Assembly (NCBI RefSeq): GCF_026262505.1
Contig: NC_067207.1
Location: forward strand, 2,116,252-2,180,251
Direction: 5' to 3'
Length of the DNA stretch: 64,000 bases
From: Trichomonas vaginalis G3
Taxonomy: Eukaryota > Parabasalia > Trichomonadida > Trichomonadidae
Each line of letters starts with the position of its first letter. Position 1 is the stretch's first letter. A model generated the notes under the pieces. It saw only the letters and a list, made by a program, of their open reading frames with translations. It was not told the origin of the DNA and did not search any database. Shown here one piece after another: positions 10,576 to 21,060 of this stretch. The position numbers were made by a program, and so were the translations under genes.

Positions 10576-10821
10576 TTATAACTCTCTTCCTTTCTCCAAC
10601 TCTTCTAACTTCTTCTTAAGTTCAGCAATGTTGTCCTCATGAAGTTTAATCTTTCTCAAAATTCCTTCTCTATCTAATGGTTGCTTTATCTTTCTAAACT
10701 GAACTCTACCATCCTTCATAGTATGAATGTAAAAACCTTCTGGAATCGCTCCTGATTTAATGTATTCTACCAAAAACTTTTGTTTCATTGCTTCAGTGAC
10801 TTTATTTGTCATTTCAATCAA
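10576..10821 (-). CDS. Small coiled-coil protein, unknown
   Basis: This 81-residue protein has a helical N-terminus, a middle segment GFYIHTMKDGRVQFRKIKQPL, and a charged C-terminal coiled coil (IAELKKKLEELEKG). Its last codons and stop lie inside the terminal inverted repeat, so the repeat boundary falls within the gene. A similar phrase (yV.q.kDGkiyvRKrkvPL) occurs in the 144-residue protein at 12930-13364, suggesting a shared short motif. Function unknown. Confidence 0.6.
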   Translation of the reverse strand: MIEMTNKVTEAMKQKFLVEYIKSGAIPEGFYIHTMKDGRVQFRKIKQPLDREGILRKIKLHEDNIAELKKKLEELEKGREL

Positions 10822-10860
10822 ATAAAAATTTTAATATTAAATAAAAATAACGTTATTTTT

Positions 10861-11300
10861 TCAGTAAGGAAACGCAGGAGTTTTACGATTTATTTGAGGA
10901 GTAGGTTCTGGTTTAAATGTTGGAGTCGGTTTAGGAGTTGACTTTTGAACAGGAGTTTGTACTTTCATAGGTTCAGGAGTCATTGAAGGTTTTGCTTGTG
11001 AAGGCGTTGGAGTTTGTTTAACTTCAGCTACTTCAGTATTATTTACAACATTTGCTTTATTTCTTTTCAACATCATAACTGCTCCTGCTGTAGCTAGCAA
11101 ACCTAGTGGGAGACCATATCTTATATAAGACTTGACCAAATGCTATTTTTGACAGGAGCTGGTGGAACACCTAACCTTGGTGAAACTGCTCTTTGCCATT
11201 GTGCAGCTCGTAAAAATATTCAATAGGTGCTCCATAATCCTTTGGTAAAGTTTGTTTCATAGATGGTGAAGGTTCACGAGAGCTTGATGAAGAACTCATT
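10861..11300 (-). pseudogene. Membrane-anchored Pro-rich protein, two frameshifts
   Basis: The frame opens at 11300 with a serine-rich start (MSSSSSSREPSPS). It shifts near 11215 and again near 11140, and ends at 10861. The last segment (open frame 10861-11139) has one hydrophobic helix (YGLPLGLLATAGAVMML) followed by KRNK and a Pro/Thr-rich tail, consistent with a single-pass membrane or virion protein. Unknown family. The frameshifts are inferred from continuity of amino-acid composition across frames. Confidence 0.45.
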
Positions 11301-11329
11301 TATAAGCTTTAAAAATAAACGTTCATCCT

Positions 11330-12902
11330 TTATTCCTCACTGTCGTCCGTAGCTAAGTTATAGTCATCTAATCTTATTATGGGGATGCCATTAGCACGCA
11401 CCTGAATGGCAAAGCAACAATCCCTCATAAATCCAATAAGTGGCTTTGGTACATTTTCAGTTGCTAGTTCAATAGGTCCTTTAACAGACAATTTGTATGT
11501 TATTGGAGCAGTAGATGTTTGACCTTGCTGGAAGCAAAAGTCCACTTCTGTTGGAAAACCACATAAGAAATGTGTGTTGTCATAACTATCCCATTTATGT
11601 TCCACACTACCATCATCCACCAATGACCTCATAACATCTTCATTAAATCCTATCATATCATTGTTTGTATTGCAAGCGTTCGCAACCATTTCATAAAATA
11701 CAGGTCCATATGATTTTTCAGGTTCTGCAGGCATATTTCCATAAGCTCCCATGGAAAGCTGAAGATATTTAAACTTAGGGTTCTCAAAATTAACATAATA
11801 GTTGTCTTTCTTTCTAAATAGTGCCCAAATACTTTTAACATTAATAGGCGTATAAGCTGCTGTAAATGTTGCACTTGAACTATCTGTATTCTTTGAGAAT
11901 GAACCATCCATAGGAATCCAATCCATAACTTTAACAGGAAAACATAAAGCCTCGTTTGTATAATGTTCTACAAGTTCTGTATAAATGTTAGGGTCTAAAG
12001 AGAATGACTTTGGATGAATGAAACATTCATTAAAATCCATCTTTGTTCGAAATAGTTGTTGGGTTACAGTTGTAATAGTAACTGTTCCACTAGCTTCTAC
12101 TGACTTCGTTATCATAGTGAATGGTTCATTCCATGGAACAAATTTATTTGTCGGTGGATTTGAATCTGAAGCAAATGCAACTTTAAGAGTTGGATTGAAA
12201 GCAATGATATCATTTACAGATATAGATGTGCATTGTAAGGCGTCACTACTGAACTTTACTTTAAGCTGAATGTTTCCTGCAAAAGCTGGAATAAATCGAA
12301 TAGCTTCTAATGGAAGGAATCTTCTAACAGGAATTCTTAAACGAAGCTTAAAATCAAATGATTTTCCTGCTGTAATTGGACCACTAACAATTTGTCCTGT
12401 TCTGCATGTTCCGAATGACTCCATACATCTTCATGTCGAGTCTTTGAGAAAACATCTACTTTCTTTATTTGTTCGGTAGTTTGTGAGTTTGAAGTTATAT
12501 ATGCTTCTTCTCTTGCGTTGTCTTGAGAATATACGATACGACCATTTGCAAGGATTTGATATCCAGCAACTGCATAGAAAGCGTCATCGAAACCAATCCA
12601 AAATCCTGGTGGGTTTGTTTTATTGGAACCTGAACCAATTTCTTTATCTACAATAAATTGACCTTCCATTTTATACGTAATGAATGTATTGTAAAGGTCC
12701 AACATATTTTCACCAGGAGGTGAGAGATTGAATGTTACCCATGTGTTATCTTTAGCAGTTCCAGTTGTGATGGAATCTTTGCGTCAGAATATTTTCTATT
12801 AGTGTCACCAATTTGAACTGCATTGTCTATGATATCGAAATATGAGCGAATCTGATGAATATGCTCTGCTGGAGTAAATTCGTTTAACTGTTCGTTCTGC
12901 AT
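11330..12902 (-). pseudogene. Major capsid protein, double jelly-roll type, two frameshifts
   Basis: The frame opens at 12902, shifts near 12780 to the 122-residue frame (12337-12705), and shifts again near 12440 into the 364-residue frame that stops at 11330, about 520 codons in all. An early segment, MLDLYNTFITYKMEGQF followed by an aromatic LNG-like loop (ILANGRIVYSQ), and a mid-region FKLRLRIPVRRFLPLEAIRF then FAGNIQLKVKF match the rhythm of Polinton capsid proteins. Known proteins of this class form the icosahedral shell. A TTTTTATCCGA motif lies 10-20 bases upstream of the ATG. The two breaks should prevent expression. Confidence 0.65.
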
Positions 12903-12929
12903 GTATTTACTTCGGATAAAAATATCTAT

Positions 12930-13364
12930 TTACTTCATTATTCTCACTCTTCTTCTTGGCATTCGTGGTGGAAGTTGTTTCTTGACATTTTCAATGAACT
13001 GTACATTCTCTTTTGTCTCAACTTCTTTCACTGGCGGGTCAGGGTTCTTTGACTCGGTTTGTTTTTCAATGAAATTCACAAACTTTGCAATAAGCTCTTG
13101 GTTCGTTATTGAAAGTACATCTGGCTTCTTTTCTTCTTGTTCTATTGACTTTTCAGTTTGAATAGAAGGTTTTATATGGGCTTCGTGGACTTCATCCTTG
13201 CCATACACCTTAATGTTGTCGCTTTCTGCATTCGCTAATGGAACCTTTCTTTTTCTTACGTATATTTTACCATCTTTACTCTGACTTACGTAATAGAAAG
13301 GATGTTGTATTCCTCTTGCGTCATTTAATATAATAGACTCTCGTTCTGATTTTGACAAGCTCAT
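12930..13364 (-). CDS. Unknown basic-tailed protein
   Basis: This intact 144-residue frame lies 27 bases upstream of the capsid gene on the same strand. The N-terminal half holds a QSKDGKIYVRKRKVPLA segment, the middle is acidic and coiled, and the C-terminus is basic (PPRMPRRRVRIMK). A basic tail next to capsid genes suggests a nucleic-acid-binding virion component, but this is inference. The start has an AACCGATGTAAA variant of the Maverick start-proximal motif. Confidence 0.6.
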   Translation of the reverse strand: MSLSKSERESIILNDARGIQHPFYYVSQSKDGKIYVRKRKVPLANAESDNIKVYGKDEVHEAHIKPSIQTEKSIEQEEKKPDVLSITNQELIAKFVNFIEKQTESKNPDPPVKEVETKENVQFIENVKKQLPPRMPRRRVRIMK

Positions 13365-13409
13365 TTTACATCGGTTAAAGTTTTAATTTTGTTTTTTATC
13401 TGCAGTCAA

Positions 13410-13671
13410 ATGACTCAGACAAGTCATATGGACAAGACTCAAGGGGTCATAGATGTTGAAGCATTGAAGAAAGAAATTCGTGAGCAAATTTTATCCGAAC
13501 TGAAGGAACAAAAACAAGAACAAAAGCCAGAGAGACCAAAGAGAAAAACTTAGTGAAAAACAACTTGCTGCATTAGCTGCTGGAAGACAAAAGAACCCAC
13601 GTTTGCTGGCGAAGAAAGCTAGAGAAGAAGCTGAAGCAAAAGCTAAAGAAGCTGAAGCAAAGAAAGAGTAA
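13410..13671 (+). pseudogene. Small Lys/Glu-rich helical protein, one frameshift
   Basis: The frame begins at 13410, meets a stop near 13552, and continues in another frame to a stop at 13669-13671, for about 86 residues. Both parts are highly charged helix (KEQKQEQKPERPKRK, then AKKAREEAEAKAKEAEAKKE). It is divergent from the 144-residue gene and 23 bases upstream of the next plus-strand gene. Function unknown. Confidence 0.4.
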
Positions 13672-13676
13672 ATGGT

Positions 13677-13694
13677 TTATTTTATCCGAATTAA
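13677..13694 (+). promoter_or_regulatory. Start-proximal motif (TTTTATCCGA type)
   Basis: TTTATTTTATCCGAATTAA immediately precedes the ATG at 13695. Closely similar sequences precede starts at 12902, 28979, 40804, 41188, 54132 and 55605 across both Mavericks, pointing to an element-specific initiator or late promoter. Confidence 0.5.
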
Positions 13695-14340
13695 ATGTAT
13701 AGACAAATACCTTTATCTGTTGCGTTCAGTAGTGAAAACCCTGACGTCAAAATAAAGGGGAACAGAGTAACGTTTAAGTTTCCAACAGACTGGATTGTGA
13801 ACATAAATGAAGAGAAGTACATTGGCATAACATCTATGTATATAACACGTGCTTTCAGAAAGGTTGACTTTATACTTCAAGTCGAGATAGAAAATGACGA
13901 ACAGTCTTTAAGCGCCCAAAACATTCACATATACAAATACTTTAAAGACGATACAACATTGTTGCAATGTATGATTTCATTTAATGAAATGTTCGAGAAA
14001 AGTTTAACATTGAAGTACAAACTTTACAGCCTTTACGTGAGTTTCTTGCACAACTGAAAGAAGAGGTAGTCAGCCACAACTTATAGACTTTCATTATGAA
14101 TTTAATGAAAATGAAGATGGAACTCATGACTGTCAATTCATTGTATTCTCACCATTCAATGAAGTCGCTAAAGAGAAAGAAAATCCATTACGTATAAGAT
14201 TTCAAATCTCTGAACCAAATGATGACTTCAAAAATGTTTTCAATTATTATGCAATGCTTCCGAGGAAAAATGAATTTTCAAAGATTGTAACACCTGGCAT
14301 TTGGATAGAAAGCAAGCTATATTTATTCAAACTTAAGTAA
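13695..14340 (+). pseudogene. Putative structural protein of a three-member Maverick family, frameshifted
   Basis: The open frame 13695-14057 continues after a one-base shift near 14010 to a stop at 14338-14340, and recognisable coding continues in pieces to about 14540. The N-terminal signature (FKFPTDWIVN...EKYIGITSMYITRAFRKV) matches the same position in the proteins at 28979-29860 and 54132-54980, where it reads YPRHWVEY...EKAIEIRQVRSI and YPLRWLRD...TKAVGFRRMKFI. Presence of the family in both Mavericks next to fibre and ATPase genes suggests a virion role; function unknown. Confidence 0.45.
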
Positions 14341-14554
14341 GGAGTTGAAAATGAGTTCATTGGTCATACAAGAACTTCACCACTGCCAAATCCTAAGTAT
14401 TACAGCTTACTGGCTTCAATCGTGAGTTTTGGATAGACATGTTCCTCTGACCATAAAGCACCTGTTTTGCTACCTCCAGACCATAAGGACTGTCTCTACA
14501 TTGAAGCACAACTCTTAAACTCTACCATCGCAGTATTGTAAATGACCTCATGGG

Positions 14555-14647
14555 CTTCGCCCTTGCCGCTAGCGGCTTATTTTTATCACGAATGACCTCA
14601 TTATTTTTATCACGAATGACCTCATTGCTGACAAAAATAAATGACCT
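14555..14647. repeat. Short tandem repeat TTATTTTTATCACGAATGACCTCA
   Basis: Between the plus-strand structural gene and the 3' end of the polymerase, the phrase ATGACCTCA recurs four times. Two units are joined by TTATTTTTATCACGA, after a GC-rich palindromic start (GGGCTTCGCCCTTGCCGCTA). It occupies the convergent junction, where a terminator would be expected. Confidence 0.5.
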
Positions 14648-17600
14648 CAGAACTTCAACTTACGAATAAAGCTTGTTTTAGTCGTTATTGAGAAGTTAAA
14701 CTTCTCGTCAAATGCAGTGTAGCAGATTACATAGTCAAATCCAATCTCTGACCGTCATAAAGTGCTTTGTAAAGTTTCATTAAACTGAACTCAGAGTCTT
14801 TGTCAAATTTTCCTTGCGGAACCATTAAACCTTTATCTTCATCATAGAAACACTGAACAGAGTCAGGAAACATTTCATTAGCGGTTAAAGCAATAACATC
14901 TTGCTTCACGCCTTTCATTCTGCAGTGAAATGCAACTTCATTTAAATCATTCGTGAGTAAGTCTATGTAAGTCTTCTTTCCAAAATATTGACTTGTATGC
15001 TAAACTTTGTTTTCCAGGTGTGATTTCTGCAAAGTCGCTATGAAATTGACCAAGGTTTTTACCAATGAGAACTCTTCCATAACGTTTCTCAAACTCTTCA
15101 GCTAAACGAGGATATCTTCATTGTAGAGATGCATACTGTCGGTATCGCTATAAAAGATGTCCATTCCTAAGTCCTCAGCAGTACAGAATACTTCACACAT
15201 TATTCTCTTCGAATTGATAGAATATTACACCAAGTGGGCAAAGTTAAAGTGTCTGCAAATGCTTTTCGTTAGCTTGAAAATAGTTTTATCTGAACCATCC
15301 AAACCTTCGAACTTCATATATGGTTGTAGTTTCTGATGGCATATCTTATAGCATCTTTGTCATTTACTATGGTTATTTTTGACTCAATAGGAGATAGAAT
15401 AGTTTTGCCATAAATACTGTTCAGAATGAGCTTTATATTTTCTTGCAAAGGATTTCCTTCTTTCTTATACTTTAACCTTAACTCAAACAACTTCTTTACT
15501 TCATCTCTTATTCTAATATCTCTGTTTCCATCGTAATAGTATCCTTGCAACACTTCACATTTGACACCTTGATATTTTATGAGGTCTTGTAATGTTATAT
15601 GGTCAACATACATTAAACAGCAAGTGTTTGAACTTCTGGGAACATTAAGTTCTGGATTTAGTTCAGGGTCACAAACTATTAAAGGAAAGTGTCTATGTAT
15701 TCCAATCTCTGTTATCTTAATGAGAACAAAGAAGCCAGACATAAACTTTTCACCAATGGGTTCCTTTTGGTCGTCATCGAATAAATGTCTCATGAGATAC
15801 TCTGTGCTTAACATTTCTTTCTTCATAACCTTTGGAATACCTTCTAAAGTATACAATCTTGCTATAGCTGATGGATATAATGAAACAGCGTCGAAATCAG
15901 CAATGAGTTTCTTTTCGCTCTTTTGTTTAATGTTATCTGACAACATACATCTTCCACCTTGAATACAGCGTGAAATAAATTCTCTTGGTTTATTTGAGAG
16001 GTCATATAAATTTCCATTCGGGAAGTACACTCTGTTCTCAAACAATTTGTTAGCAATAGAACAAATACTAACGTAGTCATATACGTTTAAATCAAATTCT
16101 TTCAATATGTCATTGCGGAACTTAACAAAACCTTCTCTTAAAATTCTTACATCTTGTTTGCAATAAAATGAGCTATATTTTTCTAAATCGAAATGGTTTT
16201 CATCTATTCTGCAACCTTTGATGGAATCTATGTTCTTCATGAACGTTTCAATATCTTTTACAAACTTACACGCTTTAGAAATGACACCAGTTCTGTTGTC
16301 ATTTGCTAACAAAGTACTGCTGTAGTAGTTATATGGAAATACTTCTTTCGGTCCTGTTTGTAAGTTAAACATAGCAGGAAATAGTTTAAGTTTCTTATTT
16401 ATAACACTGTAAGAGTCTTTTATAATAATTGCCCTTCCTTTATATAAGCCAGTTATTTGCATTGTTCGTGAACCTTTAATGATGGGAGTTCCTTTCACTT
16501 CTGTCATGTGTCTTAAGATGAAGTTTATATCATAACTGAGGTTATGGAAATATATTAAACTCTTGTCAGGAAGTCGTTCCAAAAATTCTGTTGCACAGTT
16601 CTGACCCCAAATGCTTTCACTCACTGAACCATCTTCATTGTCGTAACATATGTTAAAAGCTTTATGAAAGCCATCGGTACTACACTCAAAGTCAGCAAAG
16701 AAAACGTGCTCAGGAATGAACTTGCACTTATTTTTATTTACTTCTTTTGACTCTGCTTTCTTCTTCAGTTGTACACAATACTTTGGAGCATATGTCAAAT
16801 CTTTAAATGGTGCAAGGTTCTGTTTATATAAGTCAGTCGTATATGTGAAAAGTTCTCCATAAGAAATAGGTTCGAAATATTTGCACTCCCACAATGTTTT
16901 CATAACATCCCATAGCGGTGTTGTTCTATCATAACGAACTACATATTTGTTCTCTCTCTTTGTATATATTTTCATCTGTTTCTCAATGTTCATTCCACCA
17001 CAAGCTTTGAGAATTTCTATATAGTTGCGAATGAAATATGTTGTCATTGGTAATCTTTCGTTTAGCATGTAGTGGTCTTCAACAAGAAGTAAGTCAATAG
17101 TTCAAACAGTTTTACATTCTTTTGGTATGTATCTCTTTATTTCATTATGTCTTGAGTCATTGAATAACCAATGGTAACATTAAATGCTATACCTGTTGCG
17201 TCAGAAATTTCTTGTACTTTACTTTGAGGAAAGTCTCTAACACGAATGACTTCTCTCATGTGGTCAATAGTCTCTCCATCTACTCCAGCCTGAATGCAAG
17301 CATAAACGAAACAATTGTCTTCTGTCATAAGTGTTGCAGTTCTTTTGTTCAGTTCATTGAAGATTTGGTAGCGTTCAAGATTTATAGGTAATGTGCAAAG
17401 ATACTTCCAGAACTGACCGCTTCTCTTCTTATAAAACTTCTTTTCACCATTATCTTTCCAAAAGCTTTCTATAAGTGCTGGGTTTCCTGTTTGCTTAAGA
17501 GCTTCCAAAATGGCTTTCTGGTCATTTGTCAGTGTGCTTTCATCTCTATATGGTCTCTTTTTTGGTTTGCCTTTCTTTACATCTGACATCGTTAAGCCTT

Positions 17601-18454
17601 CATATTCTGTTAAATCATACATCTTTATTTCGGTAAGATTCTTTATGTTTGTCAAGAAGAAGTCATAGTGCATTTCAACAATACCTGCAGCATTTGCTTC
17701 TATCTCTGATATAAAGTTCTCCTTCAAGAGCTGATGTAGTATGTTCCAATATTATTGAGGTTTAACGTAGAACATTCATACTTTCCACCAAGTTTATAAC
17801 ATACCATCCATCTTGTTGTGAGTTTATTTTAATTTTCTCTAAGAGTCTCATGAAAACCTTACCGAAATGTTTGTGTAAGTAGTCTCTGTTTGGTTCATCT
17901 AAAGCTTCGATGTTAAAGTCAATGAGTCTATTGCCTGACTTCACATTTCTCTTCCTATTCTCTTCATCTTTCTTTAACCATCTCTCACCTTCTTTTGGTT
18001 TGTCGTCAATGGAACGAATGACATCGTTAGCTTTGCGAACTTGTTCTATAGCACTTTTAAACATCTCTCTTCTCTGTTGTTTCAGTGTGTCGTCTCTTCT
18101 TCTTGTTTCACCAACGTTTGCATTTGTTATGTCAAACATCTCTTGACGAACATCATGCGAAAGAGCTTTACGAGTATGACCAACGTTTGCATTTGTTATG
18201 TCAAACATTTCTCTTCTTACTTCATGAGGTATTGAACGTCTATGATATAAGTCAATAGCAACGTCATTTAAAGGAAATGTTTTGTTATTAATGTAATCAT
18301 GAATTCTATCATAACTTATTGCACCATTATAGTCTTTAATGAAGTCAGCGAGTGCTTTTTTGTTTGTTGCGTAATGCTTTGCAACATCTATGTTAGCTTC
18401 TGTAAGAAGTTGTTTTATTTCCGAGTGTTCTAACTTAGACAACTTCCGATACAT
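14648..18454 (-). pseudogene. polB: Protein-primed family B DNA polymerase, frameshifted
   Basis: The coding track runs from an ATG at 18454 to a stop at 14648 in at least four frame segments (17762-18454, 17137-17727, 15314-17068, then broken pieces to 14648), about 1250 codons. Exonuclease motifs are FADFE near 16690, HNLSYDINF near 16540 and YCKQD near 16150. Polymerase motif A is DFDAVSLYPS near 15890, motif B is LNSIYG near 15415, and motif C is YSDTDS near 15150 in a shifted frame. Upstream, NCFVYACIQAGV is a block common before the exonuclease in such polymerases. The first 230 residues carry a duplicated REMFDITNANVG segment and may include the terminal-protein region. It would replicate the element from its ends; the breaks make it inactive. 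Confidence 0.85.
18110..18222 (-). repeat. Internal duplication in the polymerase N-terminus
   Basis: Two copies of about 50 bases encode the same MFDITNANVG phrase inside the polymerase-associated frame. Both retain the reading frame, so the duplication occurred while the gene was under selection or very recently. Confidence 0.6.
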
Positions 18455-18545
18455 CTTTAGTAGGAAATAAAAAATATATTTTTGAAAAAATTAGATTAGA
18501 TTTTTTTTAAGTTATTTTTCAAAATAATTTAATATTTTTATTTTA

Positions 18546-19019
18546 ATGAAACACATGCAAGATTGCAAGTTCTTTTCATACAATGCTCTCGCTAATGCCA
18601 TCAAGAATGAGTTCAATAATGCTTCAAATGTTAATGTTATCTTTAACAAGAAGTTTGTGAAAGAATCTAAGTTTGGTCAGTATGTCAGACCATTAGCTAT
18701 TGTCATTGACCGCAAACGTTATACTTCACAAGAGTTAGCAGTAGTTTTGAAACAAAAGAGTTTCTTCGTGAATGTCAAAGATACTCATTATACTGTCATA
18801 AAGAACTCTAACATTGACTTCTTCAGTATTGCTATGAATCTTTCCGAACAGAAAGAATATAAGAAGGGTGAAACAAATGTGAAATATTATCCTTCATCTC
18901 TGAAGACAATAACGAACAAAGATGTTATACAGAAATTCTTACCAAAGGTTGAAGAAGCTTCTATTGACATTGACGAAGGAAGTGAAATGGTTGAAGAAAT
19001 TGACCCTGAAGTTATTTAA
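18546..19019 (+). CDS. Unknown 157-residue protein
   Basis: This intact frame is divergent from the polymerase across a 90-base AT-rich gap. Residues 1-130 look like a small alpha/beta domain (VNVIFNKKF, LAIVIDRKRYTSQELAVVL, FFVNVKDTHYTVI) and the tail is acidic (DIDEGSEMVEEIDPE). I do not recognise a family. The codon use is typical of Maverick 1 and the frame is undamaged, unlike the replication genes around it. Confidence 0.6.
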   Translation: MKHMQDCKFFSYNALANAIKNEFNNASNVNVIFNKKFVKESKFGQYVRPLAIVIDRKRYTSQELAVVLKQKSFFVNVKDTHYTVIKNSNIDFFSIAMNLSEQKEYKKGETNVKYYPSSLKTITNKDVIQKFLPKVEEASIDIDEGSEMVEEIDPEVI

Positions 19020-19037
19020 GCAAAAATATATTTTTGG

Positions 19038-19253
19038 TTAGTCTTCATATGGATATTTTACAACAATTCCCCAATGTATAAACTTTTCATACGCTTTTTC
19101 ATAAGCTTTATATACCTTCAGAAATTTTGCATAATCTTTAGAAGCATTTAGATATTGTTTAAATGCTTTGTATGTCTTCATAAATTTTGCATAATCTTTT
19201 ACATGCTGTTCGTTCTCCTCTTCTGTCATGAGTTCCGAATATTCTAAATTCAT
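19038..19253 (-). CDS. Small repeat-containing helical protein
   Basis: This 71-residue protein holds two related segments (KDYAKFMKTYKAFKQYL and KDYAKFLKVYKAYEKAY) preceded by an acidic N-terminus. The internal repeat and lack of frameshifts support coding. It is convergent with the preceding gene across 18 bases. Function unknown. Confidence 0.5.
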   Translation of the reverse strand: MNLEYSELMTEEENEQHVKDYAKFMKTYKAFKQYLNASKDYAKFLKVYKAYEKAYEKFIHWGIVVKYPYED

Positions 19254-19307
19254 GTTCTTTCATATGAGATAAAATTTTATAAAAAAAAATAAAATTAGCT
19301 TAGATTT

Positions 19308-20186
19308 TCATTCTTCCTCTTTGAAGTTATCGAAATACTCTGTTATTTTTTCCTTTAACAATGGTAAGTCTTCTTTGAATGTAAGTATTGTGCAACCTTT
19401 GATGTTATAGTGTGTTTGAGGAAGAGTATTTTTGACAATTTCCTTTATTTGCTCATTCGGTGTCATTGAAATCGGTAAGTTTTCACGATAGAACCAGTTT
19501 CTGTCAGATTTGTAAATCTTAGCAAGGTCATAAAAGCTTTTGTTGTTTCTTCTGACTAAATGCAACATAACCATATCTCTGTCTTCTTCATTTTCCATCT
19601 CTTCAGTATAAATCATATACTTATAGTTCTTTTCCTTTCCTTTTGGTACTGAACGCGGTATTCTTTTCTGTATGCTTTTGTCTTTGGATTCAATGACTTC
19701 ATCTTTTGCTTGAAGTTTCTTTTCCATCTGTTCGCGTTCTTGTCTGTGAATTTCGTCAAGAAGTTTACAAACATACCAAGCATAACGAGGTGAAGCCCAC
19801 ATTGCTACAACATTTACGAGAAGTCTATGAACATAATATCCTCTCAAACCGTTTGGCAATTTTTCACGATTTTCATAGAGTTTTGGCGACTGGGTTTTTT
19901 TACCTACTCGCTGTTCTTCACTGTTTTCAGAAAAAAGTATGTCTCGCTGTGCTTCATTTAATAGTTCAATAGTGCTTTGGTTCCTAAACCAGTCTTTAGG
20001 AAGTTTAGTATCTGGAGCATAACATGCTGTCAAAATACTTTGCATTTGGTACATGTCATCTTTGACTGAACGAATGAGACGTAACTGTTTGTTATATTGT
20101 ATGTACTCGTATTCTTCATTTATTGCTTCATGGACTATAACTGTTGTTGTGTTCTCTGATGTTGTCATTACTGTCTTTACATACAA
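19308..20186 (-). CDS. KilA-N domain protein
   Basis: In this 292-residue protein, residues of about 95-150 carry a KilA-N-like signature (NGLRGYYVHRLLVNVVAMWASPRYAWYVCKLLDEI). A coiled coil of about 20 residues follows, then a C-terminal domain starting YKYMIYTEEM and ending in a charged helix, the usual KilA-N plus C-terminal domain layout of large DNA viruses. KilA-N domains bind DNA. The start could also be the internal ATG seven residues in. The frame is intact. Confidence 0.75.
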   Translation of the reverse strand: MYVKTVMTTSENTTTVIVHEAINEEYEYIQYNKQLRLIRSVKDDMYQMQSILTACYAPDTKLPKDWFRNQSTIELLNEAQRDILFSENSEEQRVGKKTQSPKLYENREKLPNGLRGYYVHRLLVNVVAMWASPRYAWYVCKLLDEIHRQEREQMEKKLQAKDEVIESKDKSIQKRIPRSVPKGKEKNYKYMIYTEEMENEEDRDMVMLHLVRRNNKSFYDLAKIYKSDRNWFYRENLPISMTPNEQIKEIVKNTLPQTHYNIKGCTILTFKEDLPLLKEKITEYFDNFKEEE

Positions 20187-20275
20187 AATAAAAAAATAAA
20201 TAAAAATAAAATTAGCGTTATTTTTTCTGAGATAAACACTATTTCTTCACAACATTAAATTTTATCCTGTATGAA

Positions 20276-20650
20276 ATGACTTTAAAAAGATTATTGACTG
20301 ACTTCGAATACTATCTCATTGACGCACTGACAGACCCTCAAAACTGTGTTGAAAGTTCTTTAAGCTTTAAGATTGAAGGTACGACGCATTTTGTCTTCAC
20401 TTACGTATTGAAAGAATATGACCGTTATCATAACGAAGTGAATCAAACACTAATAAAATTTGTAGATAAAAAATTGGTTAACAATGAATATTTTAAACGT
20501 GAAGACCCAAACACTGCTGGAGATGATGAAGAATACAGACAAGCTATTGAAAAAAATAACGCAAGATTAGATGCAATAGAAAAGAATTTTAATGAATGTC
20601 TTACAAACACGTATGAATATCTTATGCGGTGGGAAGCTAGATGGAAATAA
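20276..20650 (+). CDS. Unknown 124-residue protein
   Basis: This intact frame sits 90 bases from the divergent KilA-N gene, with a TTTTATCCTGTATGAA motif before the ATG. It is mostly charged helix with a C-terminal KNFNECLTNTYEYLMRWEARWK. No family recognised. It may be co-expressed with the KilA-N gene because they share a short promoter interval. Confidence 0.55.
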   Translation: MTLKRLLTDFEYYLIDALTDPQNCVESSLSFKIEGTTHFVFTYVLKEYDRYHNEVNQTLIKFVDKKLVNNEYFKREDPNTAGDDEEYRQAIEKNNARLDAIEKNFNECLTNTYEYLMRWEARWK

Positions 20651-20691
20651 ATTTACGTCAAATATGCAATTTATAAAATCTTATGTCGACA

Positions 20692-20767
20692 GGCTACGTA
20701 GCACAGTGGTCTAAGGTGGTGTTATGGAGGGGTCAGAGTCTGTGGTTCGAACCGCGACAGCGCCGTA
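20692..20767 (+). other. tRNA-like sequence with A-box and B-box
   Basis: TAGCACAGTGGTCTAAGG is a full A-box-like match and TGTGGTTCGAACC a B-box-like match, 40 bases apart, resembling a leucine-type tRNA D arm. However, the T loop is one base short (TTCGAA) and the flanking bases do not form a convincing seven-pair acceptor stem. It could be a degraded tRNA or a tRNA-derived pol III promoter inside the element. Confidence 0.3.
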
Positions 20768-20830
20768 TTTTCTTATTTTCTTTGTTTGTCTTGTTTGTCG
20801 TGAATAAAAAGTGTCATAAAAGTGCTCTAT

Positions 20831-20893
20831 CTTCCACGGGAATAAATAAAAAATTTACTTTATTTCTTCTTTATTTCTTTGTTCCCGTGGAAG
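20831..20893. terminator. Hairpin, TTCCACGGGAA...TTCCCGTGGAA
   Basis: A stem of about 11 perfect pairs (extended with AATAAA/TTTATT) surrounds an AT-rich loop downstream of the 124-residue gene and the tRNA-like sequence. A related CGTGGAAGC occurs again at 20976. The function is uncertain: a 3'-end signal or a recombination relic. Confidence 0.35.
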
Positions 20894-21004
20894 AAGGGTT
20901 TTGCTGTTTTTTCTCAGCCGAAATCAATGATTTTTTCATTTTTGGAATCCTTAGCGAATGAGGAATCTTTTCTCTCGTGGAAGCTTTGAACAAAAATATA
21001 ATTT

Positions 21005-21053
21005 AGGTGAAGAGGTGAGATCTCACCTGTTTTTTCACCTCTTTTTTCACCCC
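21005..21053. promoter_or_regulatory. Compound palindrome (Maverick 1, cassette left flank)
   Basis: Core GGTGAGATCTCACC at 21014-21027 with the same half-site array as at 10512. It ends 8 bases from the stop codon of the cassette gene at 21061. Confidence 0.7.
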
Positions 21054-21060
21054 AGTTTTT

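Larger units (their letters stand above)
9903..10592. repeat. Maverick 1 left terminal inverted repeat
   Basis: Positions pair with 30586-31274 on the opposite strand, with coordinate sums of 41178 inside and 41177 beyond a one-base length difference in an A run near 9990. It contains a complete small gene, a compound palindrome and the 3' end of the next gene. It is nearly identical to its partner. Confidence 0.9.
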
